Source: Symbiopectobacterium purcellii_A (GTDB lineage: Bacteria; Pseudomonadota; Gammaproteobacteria; Enterobacterales; Enterobacteriaceae). From it: a DNA stretch of 64,000 nt. The notes under the pieces are model-generated. The model saw nothing but the letters and a program-made list of their open reading frames with translations. It made no database searches and was not told the DNA's origin. The DNA is taken from assembly GCF_052050035.1 (NCBI RefSeq), contig NZ_CP189882.1, positions 1,984,001 to 2,048,000 of the forward strand. The letters run 5' to 3'. Below, piece by piece: positions 33,249 to 43,424 of the stretch; position 1 is the first letter of the stretch; each line of letters starts with the position of its first letter. The translations under genes and the position numbers were made by a program.

Positions 33249-33872
33249 ATGAAGAGTGTATTTGCGGCATTATTGGGCCTCATGTTGGCTTTCGGTGCAT
33301 CAGCGGCAGGTTTTTCTGATGGCAAACAGTACGTTGAAGTGAATAAACCGGTACCTCAATTACCTCAAGTGCTGGAGTTTTTCTCCTTCTATTGCCCACA
33401 TTGCTATCAGTTTGCTGAGGTTTACCATATTCCTGAAGCTGCCAGTAAAGTGCTGCCAGCGGATACGAAAATTACGCGTTACCACGTCGATTTCCTCGGT
33501 TCTTTGGGCAAAGAGCTGACGCAAGCCTGGGCTGTTGCTATCGCTTTGGGTGTAGAAGATAAAGTCACCCCGTTAATGTTTGATGCGGTGCAAAAAAGCC
33601 AAACGCTGAAAACCACAGATGATATTCGTAAGGTGTTTGTGGCGGCGGGTGTTAAAGCTGAAGATTATGACGCTGCATTGAATAGCTTCGTGGTTAAGTC
33701 GCTGGTTGCTCAGCAAGAAAAAGCAGCCGCTGATTTGCAATTGCGCGGTGTGCCAGCCATGTTTGTTAATGGCAAATATATGGTGAAAAGCGATGGTTTG
33801 GATACCAGCTCGATGGATGCCTATGTGAAGCAATATGCCGATGTTGTGAAATTCCTCATCGAGAAAAAATAG
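33249..33872 (+). CDS. dsbA: Thiol:disulphide interchange protein DsbA
   Basis: A 207-residue periplasmic oxidase that introduces disulphides into exported proteins and is recycled by DsbB. A Sec signal peptide (MKSVFAALLGLMLAFGASA) ends near residue 19. The active site CPHC is at residues 49-52, position 30-33 of the mature protein as in E. coli. The cis-proline loop GVPAMFVNGKY is intact. ATG 33249 is preceded by GGAGAG. Confidence 0.97.
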   Translation: MKSVFAALLGLMLAFGASAAGFSDGKQYVEVNKPVPQLPQVLEFFSFYCPHCYQFAEVYHIPEAASKVLPADTKITRYHVDFLGSLGKELTQAWAVAIALGVEDKVTPLMFDAVQKSQTLKTTDDIRKVFVAAGVKAEDYDAALNSFVVKSLVAQQEKAAADLQLRGVPAMFVNGKYMVKSDGLDTSSMDAYVKQYADVVKFLIEKK

Positions 33873-34438
33873 CGCTTGTCGTATAACTGCGCCTGATAAT
33901 CGGCGCAGTTATACCCCATAATATATCCTTTATCCTCTACGACAGTTTCGCCCCAGTGACGTTTAATTAGTGTTTAACTAATATCTATCCACAAAAAATA
34001 TGTTTTTTGTATTACTGGTATTCACCGGAAACATTTTTTTATCTTGCTGAAAAAAATCCATAATATGTGAATCACTTTTTGATATGACATCAGTATCATT
34101 CTCATTTTCTCTTTCTATGCACAAAGTTATCCACAGTGCTTTTGCTTTGCATGTGGCAGATTTGCGGTTTTTTATGCGTTAACGTTCGTCTCTTGCTGTG
34201 AGCTATGGCATGCATAGCAGGGAAAAAGAACATAAAAACCATAAATATCAATATATTAACTTAATTTGTCGCTCAAAAAATAGGCGACAAAACACAACAA
34301 AGCACGACAATACACGACATTTTTATCAATACGTTACCGTCCATTTCGACTTGCCGACTACGCCAGAATCGCCCAAATTTGACAGACTTGAGGGAGGGGG
34401 ATTTCGATGGCATACCGTAACCTGAGCAAGGTATACGC
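33873..34438. other. AT-rich spacer after dsbA with DnaA-box-like sites
   Basis: No convincing gene. A hairpin ATAACTGCGCC/GGCGCAGTTAT at 33883-33912 may end the dsbA transcript. A perfect DnaA box TTATCCACA is at 34127-34135 and a one-mismatch box CTATCCACA at 33985-33993. Both lie in strongly AT-rich DNA. In E. coli polA, whose promoter has DnaA boxes, lies beyond dsbA, so this could be a leftover control region. A short frame from 34407 (MAYRNLSKVYAPFPVEM) runs into the IS30 end and is of no known family. Confidence 0.45.
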
Positions 34439-35537
34439 CCCATTCCCAGTCGAAATGCAACAAAATGACCCACTGGCCAGAGTCGGATAAAATCACCGTT
34501 CTGGCCCTACTGGAGATCCCGTTGCATGCAGGGAAAACATCTGACTCACAAAGAACGGTTCTACATCGAAAAGCGGCGTGGTGATGGGGTTAACCAGGCC
34601 ACCATCGCCCGGGAACTGGAGCTTCCTCGTTCTACCATCAGCAGGGAACTCAGACGCAATACCGACGCCGCTTTCAACGGGGTCTATTCCTGCAGAAGGG
34701 CCGAAACGTTGGCCAGAGGGCGGCGGCAGAAAACACGGCCGGACAGCGTGATTAACCAGCTTGAACCGCACATTCAGGACTTTATCAGAACGGCGCTGTC
34801 TACCCACACCTCACCTGAGGTCATCAGTGGGCGCCTGGTCCTGGAATTTGGCCTGTCCGTCAGCAAGAACTCGCTCTATCGCTATATCCAGCAGGAGCGC
34901 CGGGCCGGCGGTGAGCTGTATCAGCAGCTCCCTCATCGGGGTAAACGGTATAACTATCAGACCGATGAGAACAAACGCGGTCCTATTCCCAACCGTGTTG
35001 GCATTGAGCAGCGGCCGGCCGTTGCTGACCTCAAGCAGGAACCCGGGCATTTCGAGATTGACACCATCTTTGGCAAAGATCAGAAATCATTCCTGCTGAC
35101 GGTGGTCGATAAAGCCGTCAAGCTGGTCATCATTCGCAAACTGCCCAACAAGCGAGCAGAGACAGTGGTAGCGGCCTTCAGGGACATCGTTGCCAATACC
35201 TTCTGCGAGTTTAAAACCCTGACTGCTGACAACGGTTCTGAATTTTCCCAGCACGGGGAAATTACAAAAGTCACGGGGGCACCGGTCTACTTTGCCCGGC
35301 CATATCATTCCTGGGAACGCGGGTTGAATGAGCATACCAACGGGCTGATACGGCGTTTTTACCCGAAGGGAACGGACTTCAATTATGTCACCCATCGCAA
35401 GGTTGCAGCACTCGAACACCTGCTCAATACGCGAGGCCGAAAATCGCTGGGTTATCGTTCTCCAAATGAGGTATTTTTAACGCACTTACAGGCGGCATAA
35501 TGCCCTACCGTTTTGTTGCGTTTCGACTGGGAATGGG
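34439..35537 (+). mobile_element. IS30-family element
   Basis: About 1.1 kb. The left end CCATTCCCAGTCGAAATGCA and the inverted right end (TGCGTTTCGACTGGGAATGG on the plus strand) form ~28-bp imperfect inverted repeats with the CGAAAYGCAACAAAA core. One intact transposase gene lies inside. Flanks are phage-like or Rpn-like DNA; no target duplication could be read. Confidence 0.83.
34526..35500 (+). CDS. IS30-family transposase
   Basis: A 324-residue protein. The N-terminal HTH (LTHKERFYIEKRRGDGVNQA, IARELELPRSTISRELRRN) is followed by the integrase core with Asp in GHFEIDTIFGKD, Asp in LTADNGSEFSQH and Glu in SWERGLNEHTNGLIRRF. Full-length with no visible lesion, so it may be active. Start ATG 34526. 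Confidence 0.92.
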   Translation: MQGKHLTHKERFYIEKRRGDGVNQATIARELELPRSTISRELRRNTDAAFNGVYSCRRAETLARGRRQKTRPDSVINQLEPHIQDFIRTALSTHTSPEVISGRLVLEFGLSVSKNSLYRYIQQERRAGGELYQQLPHRGKRYNYQTDENKRGPIPNRVGIEQRPAVADLKQEPGHFEIDTIFGKDQKSFLLTVVDKAVKLVIIRKLPNKRAETVVAAFRDIVANTFCEFKTLTADNGSEFSQHGEITKVTGAPVYFARPYHSWERGLNEHTNGLIRRFYPKGTDFNYVTHRKVAALEHLLNTRGRKSLGYRSPNEVFLTHLQAA

Positions 35538-35809
35538 CCATCCAGAAGGGCAAGCAGGAAGGCTACCAGTTAGGCCGACAGGATGGTGTTCATGAAGGCG
35601 TACAACTCGGTCGCCAAGAAGGTCGCCAAGAAGGTCGCCAAGAAGGTCGCCAAGAAGGTCGCCAAGAAGGTCGCCAAGAAGGCGAGCATAGCGCCTCGCT
35701 CAAAATTGCAAGGCAACTTCTTGCTGATGGTGTAGGAAAATCAGCCATCAAGCGCTATACCGGCCTGTCCGATGATGAACTGGCTTCCCTGTTCAACCAC
35801 GGGCATTAA
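35538..35809 (+). pseudogene. Rpn/YhgA-type nuclease, C-terminal remnant
   Basis: About 90 codons: a Gln/Gly/Arg/Glu repeat segment followed by EHSASLKIARQLLADGVGKS and TGLSDDELASLFN. This tail is typical of Rpn (recombination-promoting nuclease, transposase_31) proteins. The PD-(D/E)XK nuclease domain is missing, removed at the IS30 boundary. Not expected to be functional. Confidence 0.65.
35609..35680 (+). repeat. Six perfect 12-bp tandem repeats (GGTCGCCAAGAA)
   Basis: Six identical head-to-tail copies, each coding Gly-Arg-Gln-Glu, in the tail of the Rpn-like remnant. The 12-bp unit keeps the frame, so copy number could change by slippage without breaking the protein. Confidence 0.95.
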
Positions 35810-36245
35810 TCCCCGCCTTTTCCGCGTCCGGCGGCTCAGGCCAGTTTATATCCGCCGCTTTGCTTATATTCAGCCGATTAAGCAGCACGCGGTATTTCTT
35901 CCACGCAACAAGTTGCGCCCTTTCTGTCTCCGTGGCCATATCGAGGTCTACCGCATCCTGAAGTGGCTGAATACGCGTATTCGCCACGGTAAGACGTGAG
36001 GTTAACGCCTGTTGTGCCTCCTGCTGCGCAGCTCGTGATTCAGCCGCTTGCTGGGCTTGCGTGTCTGTCACCCATTTTTTCCCGTTCCACACATCAAATT
36101 CGGTTTGTGGTTTCAGTAACGTGAGGTTATCCGGCAGTTCGCCGAATTGGGTGACAATCTGTTCCTGCCGTGCTTCGGTACTGTAAACTGTCTGGCCGCG
36201 ATTATCCTCCACGTGCTCCCATGACTTGCCATCTGCCGCGCGACA
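35793..36245 (-). pseudogene. Phage tail fibre assembly protein, 5'-truncated
   Basis: C-terminal ~150 residues of a Tfa-type chaperone: EFDVWNGKKWVTDTQAQQAA, a coiled-coil segment and the family ending WKKYRVLLNRLNISKAADIN WPEPPD. The 5' end is cut by IS630 copy 4 at 36246. No other tail gene remains, so this is prophage debris. Its 3' end overlaps the convergent Rpn remnant by 17 bases. Confidence 0.8.
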
Positions 36246-37129
36246 TATAGCTAAACGACTTAATTTTGATTACATTATTTAAATGAGCTATTCAATTGAT
36301 TTTAGACGTAAAGTGATATCTACACGGAAAAACGAAGGGTTGAGTATCCGAGAAACAGCGAAGCAATTTCGGATTGGCCCTGCCTCTGTATCGCGTTGGA
36401 TTAATCAAATAGAGTCAAAAGCATCGACCACGCGTCAGCGAAAGATCGATAAATCCGAGTTGATAAAAGATGTTGAACAATATCCAGATGCTTACCAAAA
36501 AGAACGTGCAGAGCGTTTTGGCGTTTGTCAGAAGGCCATTTGGCAAGCGCTTAAAAAGCTGGGATTGACCTATAAAAAAAACTCTACGTCATCCGAAAGC
36601 CGACGAAAACGCCCGGCAGGGATTTCAACAAAAAAAACAACAGTATGAAAAAGAAGGTAAACCTATTGTTTTTATTGATGAAAGTGGTTTTTCACACGAT
36701 GCCCCACGGACTCACGGCTATTCCCCAAAAGGTCAACGGTGTTTTGGCCTGAAGAACTGGGGAGCTAGGGGAAGAACAAATGTTATCGGCGCTTTATTAG
36801 GCACAACGCTGTTTGCTATCGGATTATTTGATATCAATATTAACAGCGATGTTTTCTATGCCTGGGTCACACAAGTCCTTATCCCAGTACTCCCTAAAAA
36901 CAGTGTAATCATGATGGACAATACCACTTTTCACAAAAAACATAATATTCAACAAGTCATCATCGATGCAGGGTATATGGTGGAGTATTTGCCTACATAT
37001 TCGCCAGATCTTAACCCAATTGAGCATAAATGGGCACAAGCAAAAAGCAAAAAAAGAGAGATGGGTTGCGATACAGAGAGTTTGTTCTCAGTCCATATGG
37101 TGTAATCAAAATTAAGTCGCTTGGCTATA
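36246..37129 (+). mobile_element. IS630-family element, copy 4
   Basis: 884 bp, frame 1 at 36283-36648. One private change makes MMDNTTFH instead of MMDNATFH, next to the second catalytic Asp. Left flank is the phage gene, right flank an IS21 istA, so the flanks do not match. Confidence 0.93.
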
Positions 37130-38217
37130 GTTTGTAGCCAACGGGTGCTGGAGACTCTCTGTGGGTATGGGGCGCGAGCAACTCGCCGGTACCGGTGGAG
37201 GCAATGCCAGTGTTATCTTCGGCAATGGCAACAACGCAGCCCGCTCACGCGGCATGCGTTGTTCAGGCGGAATAGCGGTGGTGCCATGTTTACGGGTGTT
37301 GGCAACGGTGATCAACCACTCACCAATGCGTGCATTAGCCGCGGGGACGTCCAGTATCAGCCCAGCCTGGCGAAACGTGGCGGCAAGCGGCACAACAAAG
37401 CTGTTCTTGAGGTAATGGTTGAAGCGTTCGACCTTGCCCTTAGTCTTGGCGCGGTAGGGACGGCAAACTTTAGGCGTAAAGGCATACTTCTCAGCCAGTT
37501 GCATCAACTGTGGGTTCCAGCGATGCTTGCCGGGCCCGTAGACATCACGCTCAATAATGATGGCCTTGGCGTTGTCGAACAGCAACTGATGCGGAGTTCC
37601 GCCAAAGAACTTAAGTGCAGACTCAATGCCGTCACACCAGGCTGCGGACTCCTGGTTGCTGTAGAACTTGACGAAAGTCGCCCGGCTCCAGCCCAGCGTA
37701 GCGACGAAGGCCAGCAACGGGTTATGGCCCTGCCTGACGATGGTGAAATCAACCTGCATCTGTACGCCGGGTTCGGTCTCAAAGCGCGTGACCGCCTCAG
37801 TAACGGGCTGTGCTTCATGGGGTGTAGAAATGCGGTAAGCATGCTATAGCCGCCATCATATCCCGTTGGCCTATCTCGCGCAGCAGCACACTGGCCGGTA
37901 TCCACTGTGGTCTGGCAGCAGCAACGCGCTCGAGAACATACAGCTTGAACGGGTCAAGCTTGCATGTTCTAGGCATACGGGGCTTGTAACGCATGTCAGC
38001 CACCGGTAGTGGACTACGGATATATCGTCGAACGGTCTCGCGGGAGCATGAAAGCTGCCGCGCGATGGCACGGATGGACATGCCTTGACGGTGTAAAACG
38101 TGAATCTCCACTCTGGTCTCCAATGTCATCATTGGCAGTGCCTTAAAACTGCCATTTTTACCCTAGGTGGGTCAGATGTACATCGGCAGGTGGGCCAGTT
38201 TTACATCGGTAGCGACA
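37130..38217 (-). pseudogene. IS21-family element remnant with broken istA
   Basis: istA starts at 38132 (MMTLETRVEIHVLHRQGMSI) with an HTH, then loses its frame near 37840-37870 and again before 37760, where MQVDFTIVRQGHNPLLAFVA resumes. The integrase core runs to about 37130, cut by IS630 copy 4. istB is absent. The right end at 38161-38217 has two copies of a terminal repeat (CGATGTAAAACTGGCCCACC and CGATGTACATCTGACCCACC on the minus strand), as in IS21 elements, and ends TGTCGCTACC. Confidence 0.85.
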
Positions 38218-38767
38218 AGTAGTAGCCAATGTCCATGATGGAGCCGTTGGAAAACGCCGGATTAAAGGTGTTGGGATTCTCTCCCGCCAGATAGGGCTGG
38301 TAACGGGAAGAATATTGGCAGTAATTCAGAAACACTTTGCGCAGCCGACCAATGCGCGCCAGACCCTGCGTCACCACGGCGTAATTAGGCAAGCTCGCGG
38401 TTTTGAAGGCTTCGAATAACACGACCTGATTGGCTTGTGCGCACGCGATCATTCTCTGCGCCTGAGCATGGTTTGACGCTAACGGTTTTTCGCAAACCAC
38501 GTGTTTGCCATGCTCGAGAAACAGGATGCATTGTTCCGCATGCAGGCTATTCGGACTCGCGATGTAGACCGCATCAATCAGATCGGACTGGGCGAGTGCC
38601 TCCAGAGAGGTGAAGCAGTGTTCAACCAGATAGTCCGTTTGAAATTGCTGCGCTTTTTCCTGCGAACGGGAGTAGATGGCGATCAACTTCATCTTGCCGG
38701 TTTCATGTGCAGCATCAACAAACTGGCGCGTGATCTGACTGGTTCCTACAATAGCGAAACGAATCAT
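38218..38767 (-). pseudogene. ygjR: ygjR, Gfo/Idh/MocA-type oxidoreductase, 3'-truncated
   Basis: The first ~183 codons of a ~330-residue oxidoreductase: MIRFAIVGTSQITRQFVDAA with the GxGxxA-like Rossmann motif, YIASPNSLHAEQCILFLEHG and HVVCEKPLASN. It stops in SIMDIGYY where the IS21 end begins. The C-terminal substrate domain is missing. Position next to rlmG agrees with E. coli ygjR. Confidence 0.8.
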
Positions 38768-38808
38768 GACGGGTCGATGTTCCTGGCGAGAGCGTAAGAA
38801 AAACAGAG

Positions 38809-39692
38809 TATAGCCAAGCGACTTAATTTTGATTACACCATATGGACTGAGAACAAACTCTCTGTATCGCAACCCATCTCTCTTTTTTTGCTTTTTGCTT
38901 GTGCCCATTTATGCTCAATTGGGTTAAGATCTGGCGAATATGTAGGCAAATACTCCACCATATACCCTGCATCGATGATGACTTGTTGAATATTATGTTT
39001 TTTGTGAAAAGTGGCATTGTCCATCATGATTACACTGTTTTTAGGGAGTACTGGGATAAGGACTTGTGTGACCCAGGCATAGAAAACATCGCTGTTAATA
39101 TTGATATCAAATAATCCGATAGCAAACAGCGTTGTGCCTAATAAAGCGCCGATAACATTTGTTCTTCCCCTAGCTCCCCAGTTCTTCAGGCCAAAACACC
39201 GTTGACCTTTTGGGGAATAGCCGTGAGTCCGTGGGGCATCGTGTGAAAAACCACTTTCATCAATAAAAACAATAGGTTTACCTTCTTTTTCATACTGTTG
39301 TTTTTTTTGTTGAAATCCCTGCCGGGCGTTTTCGTCGGCTTTCGGATGACGTAGAGTTTTTTTTATAGGTCAATCCCAGCTTTTTAAGCGCTTGCCAAAT
39401 GGCCTTCTGACAAACGCCAAAACGCTCTGCACGTTCTTTTTGGTAAGCATCTGGATATTGTTCAACATCTTTTATCAACTCGGATTTATCGATCTTTCGC
39501 TGACGCGTGGTCGATGCTTTTGACTCTATTTGATTAATCCAACGCGATACAGAGGCAGGGCCAATCCGAAATTGCTTCGCTGTTTCTCGGATACTCAACC
39601 CTTCGTTTTTCCGTGTAGATATCACTTTACGTCTAAAATCAATTGAATAGCTCATTTAAATAATGTAATCAAAATTAAGTCGTTTAGCTATA
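38809..39692 (-). mobile_element. IS630-family element, copy 5
   Basis: 884 bp, frame 1 at 39290-39655. It lies between the start of ygjR and the rlmG promoter region, neighbours in other enterobacteria, so this could be a simple intergenic insertion. It separates ygjR from its native upstream DNA. Confidence 0.93.
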
Positions 39693-39857
39693 ACATGATG
39701 TGAGCGCAAGGCAATCGTCCTGTCGCGGTTCTGCGTAGGGGAAAACCACGACAACAGGAGGTCGCGCGGCCGGATTCGTCCTGGCTGACGAAAAGCATTT
39801 ACTGCTCCCCAACGTTACGGGGTACACTGCGCAACCTTTATGACGCGGGAGAGGCCG

Positions 39858-40997
39858 GTGAGCCAATTGGAACTGGAAACGCGAACGCTCACGTTGGTGC
39901 GTTATCCGAAAACGTCTGAGAATTCCACTTTACAAGCCTGGGAAGCAGCAGACGCGTTTTTGCTGAACGAAATTGCTGCCATGGAGCTTGCGCCTGGGCC
40001 CGTTGTGATTCTAAACGACACATTCGGTGCATTGGCCTGTGGATTACAGGCGTATGAGCCGCTCTGCGTCAGCGACAGCTACCTGAGCCAACTGGCGACG
40101 CGGCATAATCTGTCGCTCAACGGCTTTGCGCCGGAATCCGTCGCGTTGCAAGACAGCCTGACGGCATTACCCGATGCGCCATCGCTGGTGGTTATCAAGG
40201 TGCCAAAAACGCTGGCGATGCTGGAGCATCAGCTCCACATGCTGCGCTCGGTCGTCGCCCCGCATACGCGAATTATTGCCGGTGCGAAGGCGCGTGACAT
40301 TCATACTTCCACGTTGCAATTGTTTGAAAAAATCATTGGCCCGACGCGGATGTCACTGGCGTGGAAAAAGGCGCGTCTGATTCACTGCGACGTGGCGCAA
40401 ATCAATGTAGGTAAGTATTCACCAACTGTTGAATGGGAACTGGAGGGGTATGGTTACCGTATCCACAACCATGCCAACGTGTTTTCACGCGGCAGCCTGG
40501 ATATCGGTACGCGTTTTTTTATGCAGCACTTGCCCCATGATATTGACGGCAAGATAATGGATTTAGGCTGCGGTAATGGGATTGTCGGGCTGGTGGCGCT
40601 GGCGCAAAATCCTTCAGCGCTGGTCAGCTTCGTCGATGAATCTCATATGGCGCTGGCTTCCAGCCGCATGAACGTGGAAATCAACTGTCCGCACGATCTG
40701 CCGCGTGCCAGTTTTGTGGTGAATAATTCGCTGGCCAACATTGCCCCTGATTCGCTGCAAGCGGTGCTGTGTAACCCGCCGTTCCACCAGCAGCAGACCA
40801 TCACCGACCATCTGGCCTGGAATATGTTCAGCGACGCGCGCCGCTGTCTAGCGCATGGCGGTGAGCTGCGTATCGTAGGCAATCGCCATCTCAACTACTA
40901 TCAGAAGCTGAAACACCTGTTTGGCAACTGCGAACAGCTGGCAGGCAACAACAAGTTTGTGGTGTTGCGCGCGGTGAAGCTAGCAGCGTCTCGCTGA
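39858..40997 (+). CDS. rlmG: 23S rRNA (guanine-N2)-methyltransferase RlmG
   Basis: A 379-residue protein (E. coli 378) that methylates G1835 of 23S rRNA. The N-terminal half is the degenerate, RNA-binding methyltransferase domain; the C-terminal half has the SAM motif MDLGCGNGIVGLVALAQNP and the catalytic NPPFHQ near residue 306. GTG 39858 has GGGAGAGG just upstream and matches the family start; ATG 39840 in the same frame lacks such a site. fadH lies convergent next to it, as in E. coli. Confidence 0.93.
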   Translation: MSQLELETRTLTLVRYPKTSENSTLQAWEAADAFLLNEIAAMELAPGPVVILNDTFGALACGLQAYEPLCVSDSYLSQLATRHNLSLNGFAPESVALQDSLTALPDAPSLVVIKVPKTLAMLEHQLHMLRSVVAPHTRIIAGAKARDIHTSTLQLFEKIIGPTRMSLAWKKARLIHCDVAQINVGKYSPTVEWELEGYGYRIHNHANVFSRGSLDIGTRFFMQHLPHDIDGKIMDLGCGNGIVGLVALAQNPSALVSFVDESHMALASSRMNVEINCPHDLPRASFVVNNSLANIAPDSLQAVLCNPPFHQQQTITDHLAWNMFSDARRCLAHGGELRIVGNRHLNYYQKLKHLFGNCEQLAGNNKFVVLRAVKLAASR

Positions 40998-41245
40998 ACG
41001 GCGCTTGAGTAACCGGCTACAGCGTTAACGCTAGCCGGGTGGCTTGATCGATGGCCCGCCGGGCATCCAGTTCGGCGGCGACATCCGCACCGCCAATCAG
41101 ATGCACGACGGCCCCACTGGCCTGTAATGGCGCATAGAGATCGCGCCGTGAATCCTGCCCTGCACAGACGATGACAGTGTCGGCGGCGATGCACCTCTCC
41201 TGGCCCTTATGAATAATATGCAGCCCGGCATCGTCAATGCGCTGA

Positions 41246-41341
41246 TATAGCCAAGCGACATTATTTTGATAACAGCCAGCTATGCTTCTTTGCCGCATAT
41301 CAGGGCATAGGATGTAATCATTTTTAAGTCGGTTGGCTATA
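41246..41341 (-). mobile_element. MITE-96, copy in fadH (3' part)
   Basis: 96 bp with TA at both edges, inserted between codons for DGVQY and QRIDDAG of fadH. Confidence 0.93.
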
Positions 41342-41669
41342 TTGCACGCCGTCCATAAAGCTCACCCCGTGGCGCAGTAGCTGTGCCCGGTGTATCCATC
41401 CGGTGGTTTTACCCAGGTGTTCACCCAGCTTTCCTGCCTTGCGTTGCAGCAGCACGATGTCATGCTGATGCACTGTGCCAGTGGGTGCGCCGGCGGCGAG
41501 TGGTAATAGGCCGCCCGGTTTATCAAGCGTGCGATCAATACCCCATTCGGCATAGAAATCGGCTTGCGGTGGCGCGCTCAGGTAATGGGCCACATCAAGA
41601 CCAATACCGCCTGCACCGATAATTGCCACACGCTTGCCAACAGGAACCTTATCGCGCAGCACCTGTAAG

Positions 41670-41765
41670 TATAGCCAACCGACTTAAAAATGATTACATC
41701 CTATGCCCTGATATGCGGCAAAGAAGCATAGCTGGCTGTTATCAAAATAATGTCGCTTGGCTATA
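41670..41765 (+). mobile_element. MITE-96, second copy in fadH
   Basis: 96 bp with TA at both edges, inserted near the VVSYxxxLRDKVPVGK segment of fadH, in the opposite orientation to the copy 330 bases away. Confidence 0.93.
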
Positions 41766-43307
41766 GCTCACTACGCTTGGGTGATCAATGCCGGGAATAT
41801 CCTGCATGCGCGGCGTTATGCCACACGCCAGAACAACGGAATCAAAGCTTTTAAGATCGTCTACCGTGGCTTTGGTATTGAGGCTTACCAAGACATGAGT
41901 GAGCACCAACATACGGCGGTAATAGCGCAGCGTCTCCGTGAATTCATGTTTGCCGGGGATTTGCCGGGCCAGGTTAAACTGACCGCCGATATTACTGTCC
42001 GCTTCGAACAACGTTACTGCATGGCCGCGCTGTGCTGCGTTGATGGCAAAAGCGAGCCCTGCCGGGCCAGCACCGACGACGGCAATTCGTTGCTGTGTCT
42101 CTGTGGCGACTATGGGGAGCGTTGTTTCGTGGCAGGCGCGCGGGTTGACTAAACATGACGTCACCTTGCCGACAAATATTCTATCGAGACAAGCCTGATT
42201 GCAGCCGATACAGGTATTGATTTCATCGCTGCGGCCCGTTTCTGCTTTCTCAAGCAAGTGTTAATCGGCCAGAAAGGGGCGTGCCATGGAAACCATATCG
42301 GCGCAGCCCTGTGCCAGCATCTGTTCTGCCTGAGCCGGATCGTTGATGCGGTTGGTCGTGATAAGCGGTATGTTTACCTTGCCCATCAAGCGCTGGGTCA
42401 CCCAGCCAAAGGCCGCGCGCGGCACCAGCGTTGCGATGGTCGGGATGCGTGCTTCGTGCCAGCCAATACCGGTGTTAAGCAACGTGACGCCAGCGGTTTC
42501 CATCTCTTGAGCCAGCGTTTCTATCTCTTGCCATGAGGAACCGGATTACACCAGATCGAGCATCGACAGGCGATAGATGATAATAAAGTGTGGCCCGGCC
42601 GCGCGGCTCACAGCACGTACAATCTCCAACGCGAAGCGGCGGCGGTTTTGTGGGTTGCCACCCCAGTCGTCATGCCGCTGCTTGGTGCGTTCGACCAGAA
42701 ATTGATTAATCAGATACCCTTCAGAGCCCATGATTTCTACACCGTCATAGCCTGCCTGCTGGGCCAGCGCAGCACAGCGCGCAAAATCAGCGATGGTGTG
42801 TAAAATTTCCTCATGGGTCATGGCGTGCGGAAGGAAGGGGCTGATCGGTGCCTGAAGGGCGGAAGGTGCAACAGGATCGGGTTGATAGCTGTAGCGTCCG
42901 GCATGCAGAATTTGCAGCGCAATTTTCCCTCCCGCTTCATGTACCGCGGTCGTTATTGGGATATGGTGAGCTAGCTGTTCTTCATGTTCAAGCGTCGCAC
43001 CGCCAGCGACCACTGCACCTTTGGCGTTGGGCGCAATACCACCGGTAACAATCAGCGCCACACCGCCCTGCACGCGTTCTCGATAAAACGCCGCCAACCG
43101 TTCAGTGCCTTGTGGATGCTCTTCCAAACCGGTGTGCATTGAACACATGATGACGCGGTTTTTTAACGTGGTGAAGCCCAAATTGAGGGGCGAAAAAAGC
43201 TTGGGGTAGGCGTGCATGATGCTCTCCACAGAAACCGCGCAAGAAACTGGTCTGATGAGTTTACTGTAGCGAGTGTTGAATGTTATGTGAAATAAATGTT
43301 TATTTAT

Positions 43308-43323
43308 TGTGATTTGTGTCATT
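43308..43323. promoter_or_regulatory. Candidate CRP site between fadH and the 43425 gene
   Basis: TGTGATTTGTGTCATT matches TGTGA-N6-TCACA at 8 of 10 conserved positions. It could have served fadH or the divergent small gene. Confidence 0.3.
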
Positions 43324-43424
43324 CCCCGCGGCGACACTCGTTAATCGGGACGGCATACCAGAAGGTTTGTTGTCCGTGCCAACAATCATTATAATTCGCG
43401 GGATCAGAGTGCTAAGGAATCGCT

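Larger units (their letters stand above)
41017..43217 (-). pseudogene. fadH: fadH, 2,4-dienoyl-CoA reductase gene, inactivated
   Basis: The whole gene can be followed: MHAYPKLFSPLNLGFTTLKN, ILHAGRYSYQPDPVAPSAL, GYDGVEIMGSEGYLINQFL (flavin TIM barrel), the Fe-S cysteines in CIGCNQACLDRIF, the FAD-binding VVGAGPAGLAFAINAA and the NADPH-binding AIIGAGGIGLDVAHYL. FadH reduces dienoyl-CoA during beta-oxidation of unsaturated fatty acids. Four lesions are visible: in-frame TAA at 42546-42548 and 42261-42263, and MITE-96 copies at 41670-41765 and 41246-41341. Without the MITEs the reading length is about 671 codons, the normal size. Confidence 0.95.

Noticed and set aside
35609..35680. CRISPR-like repeat array
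   Set aside because: The units are 12 bp, contiguous without spacers and in frame in a protein tail; no cas gene is near.
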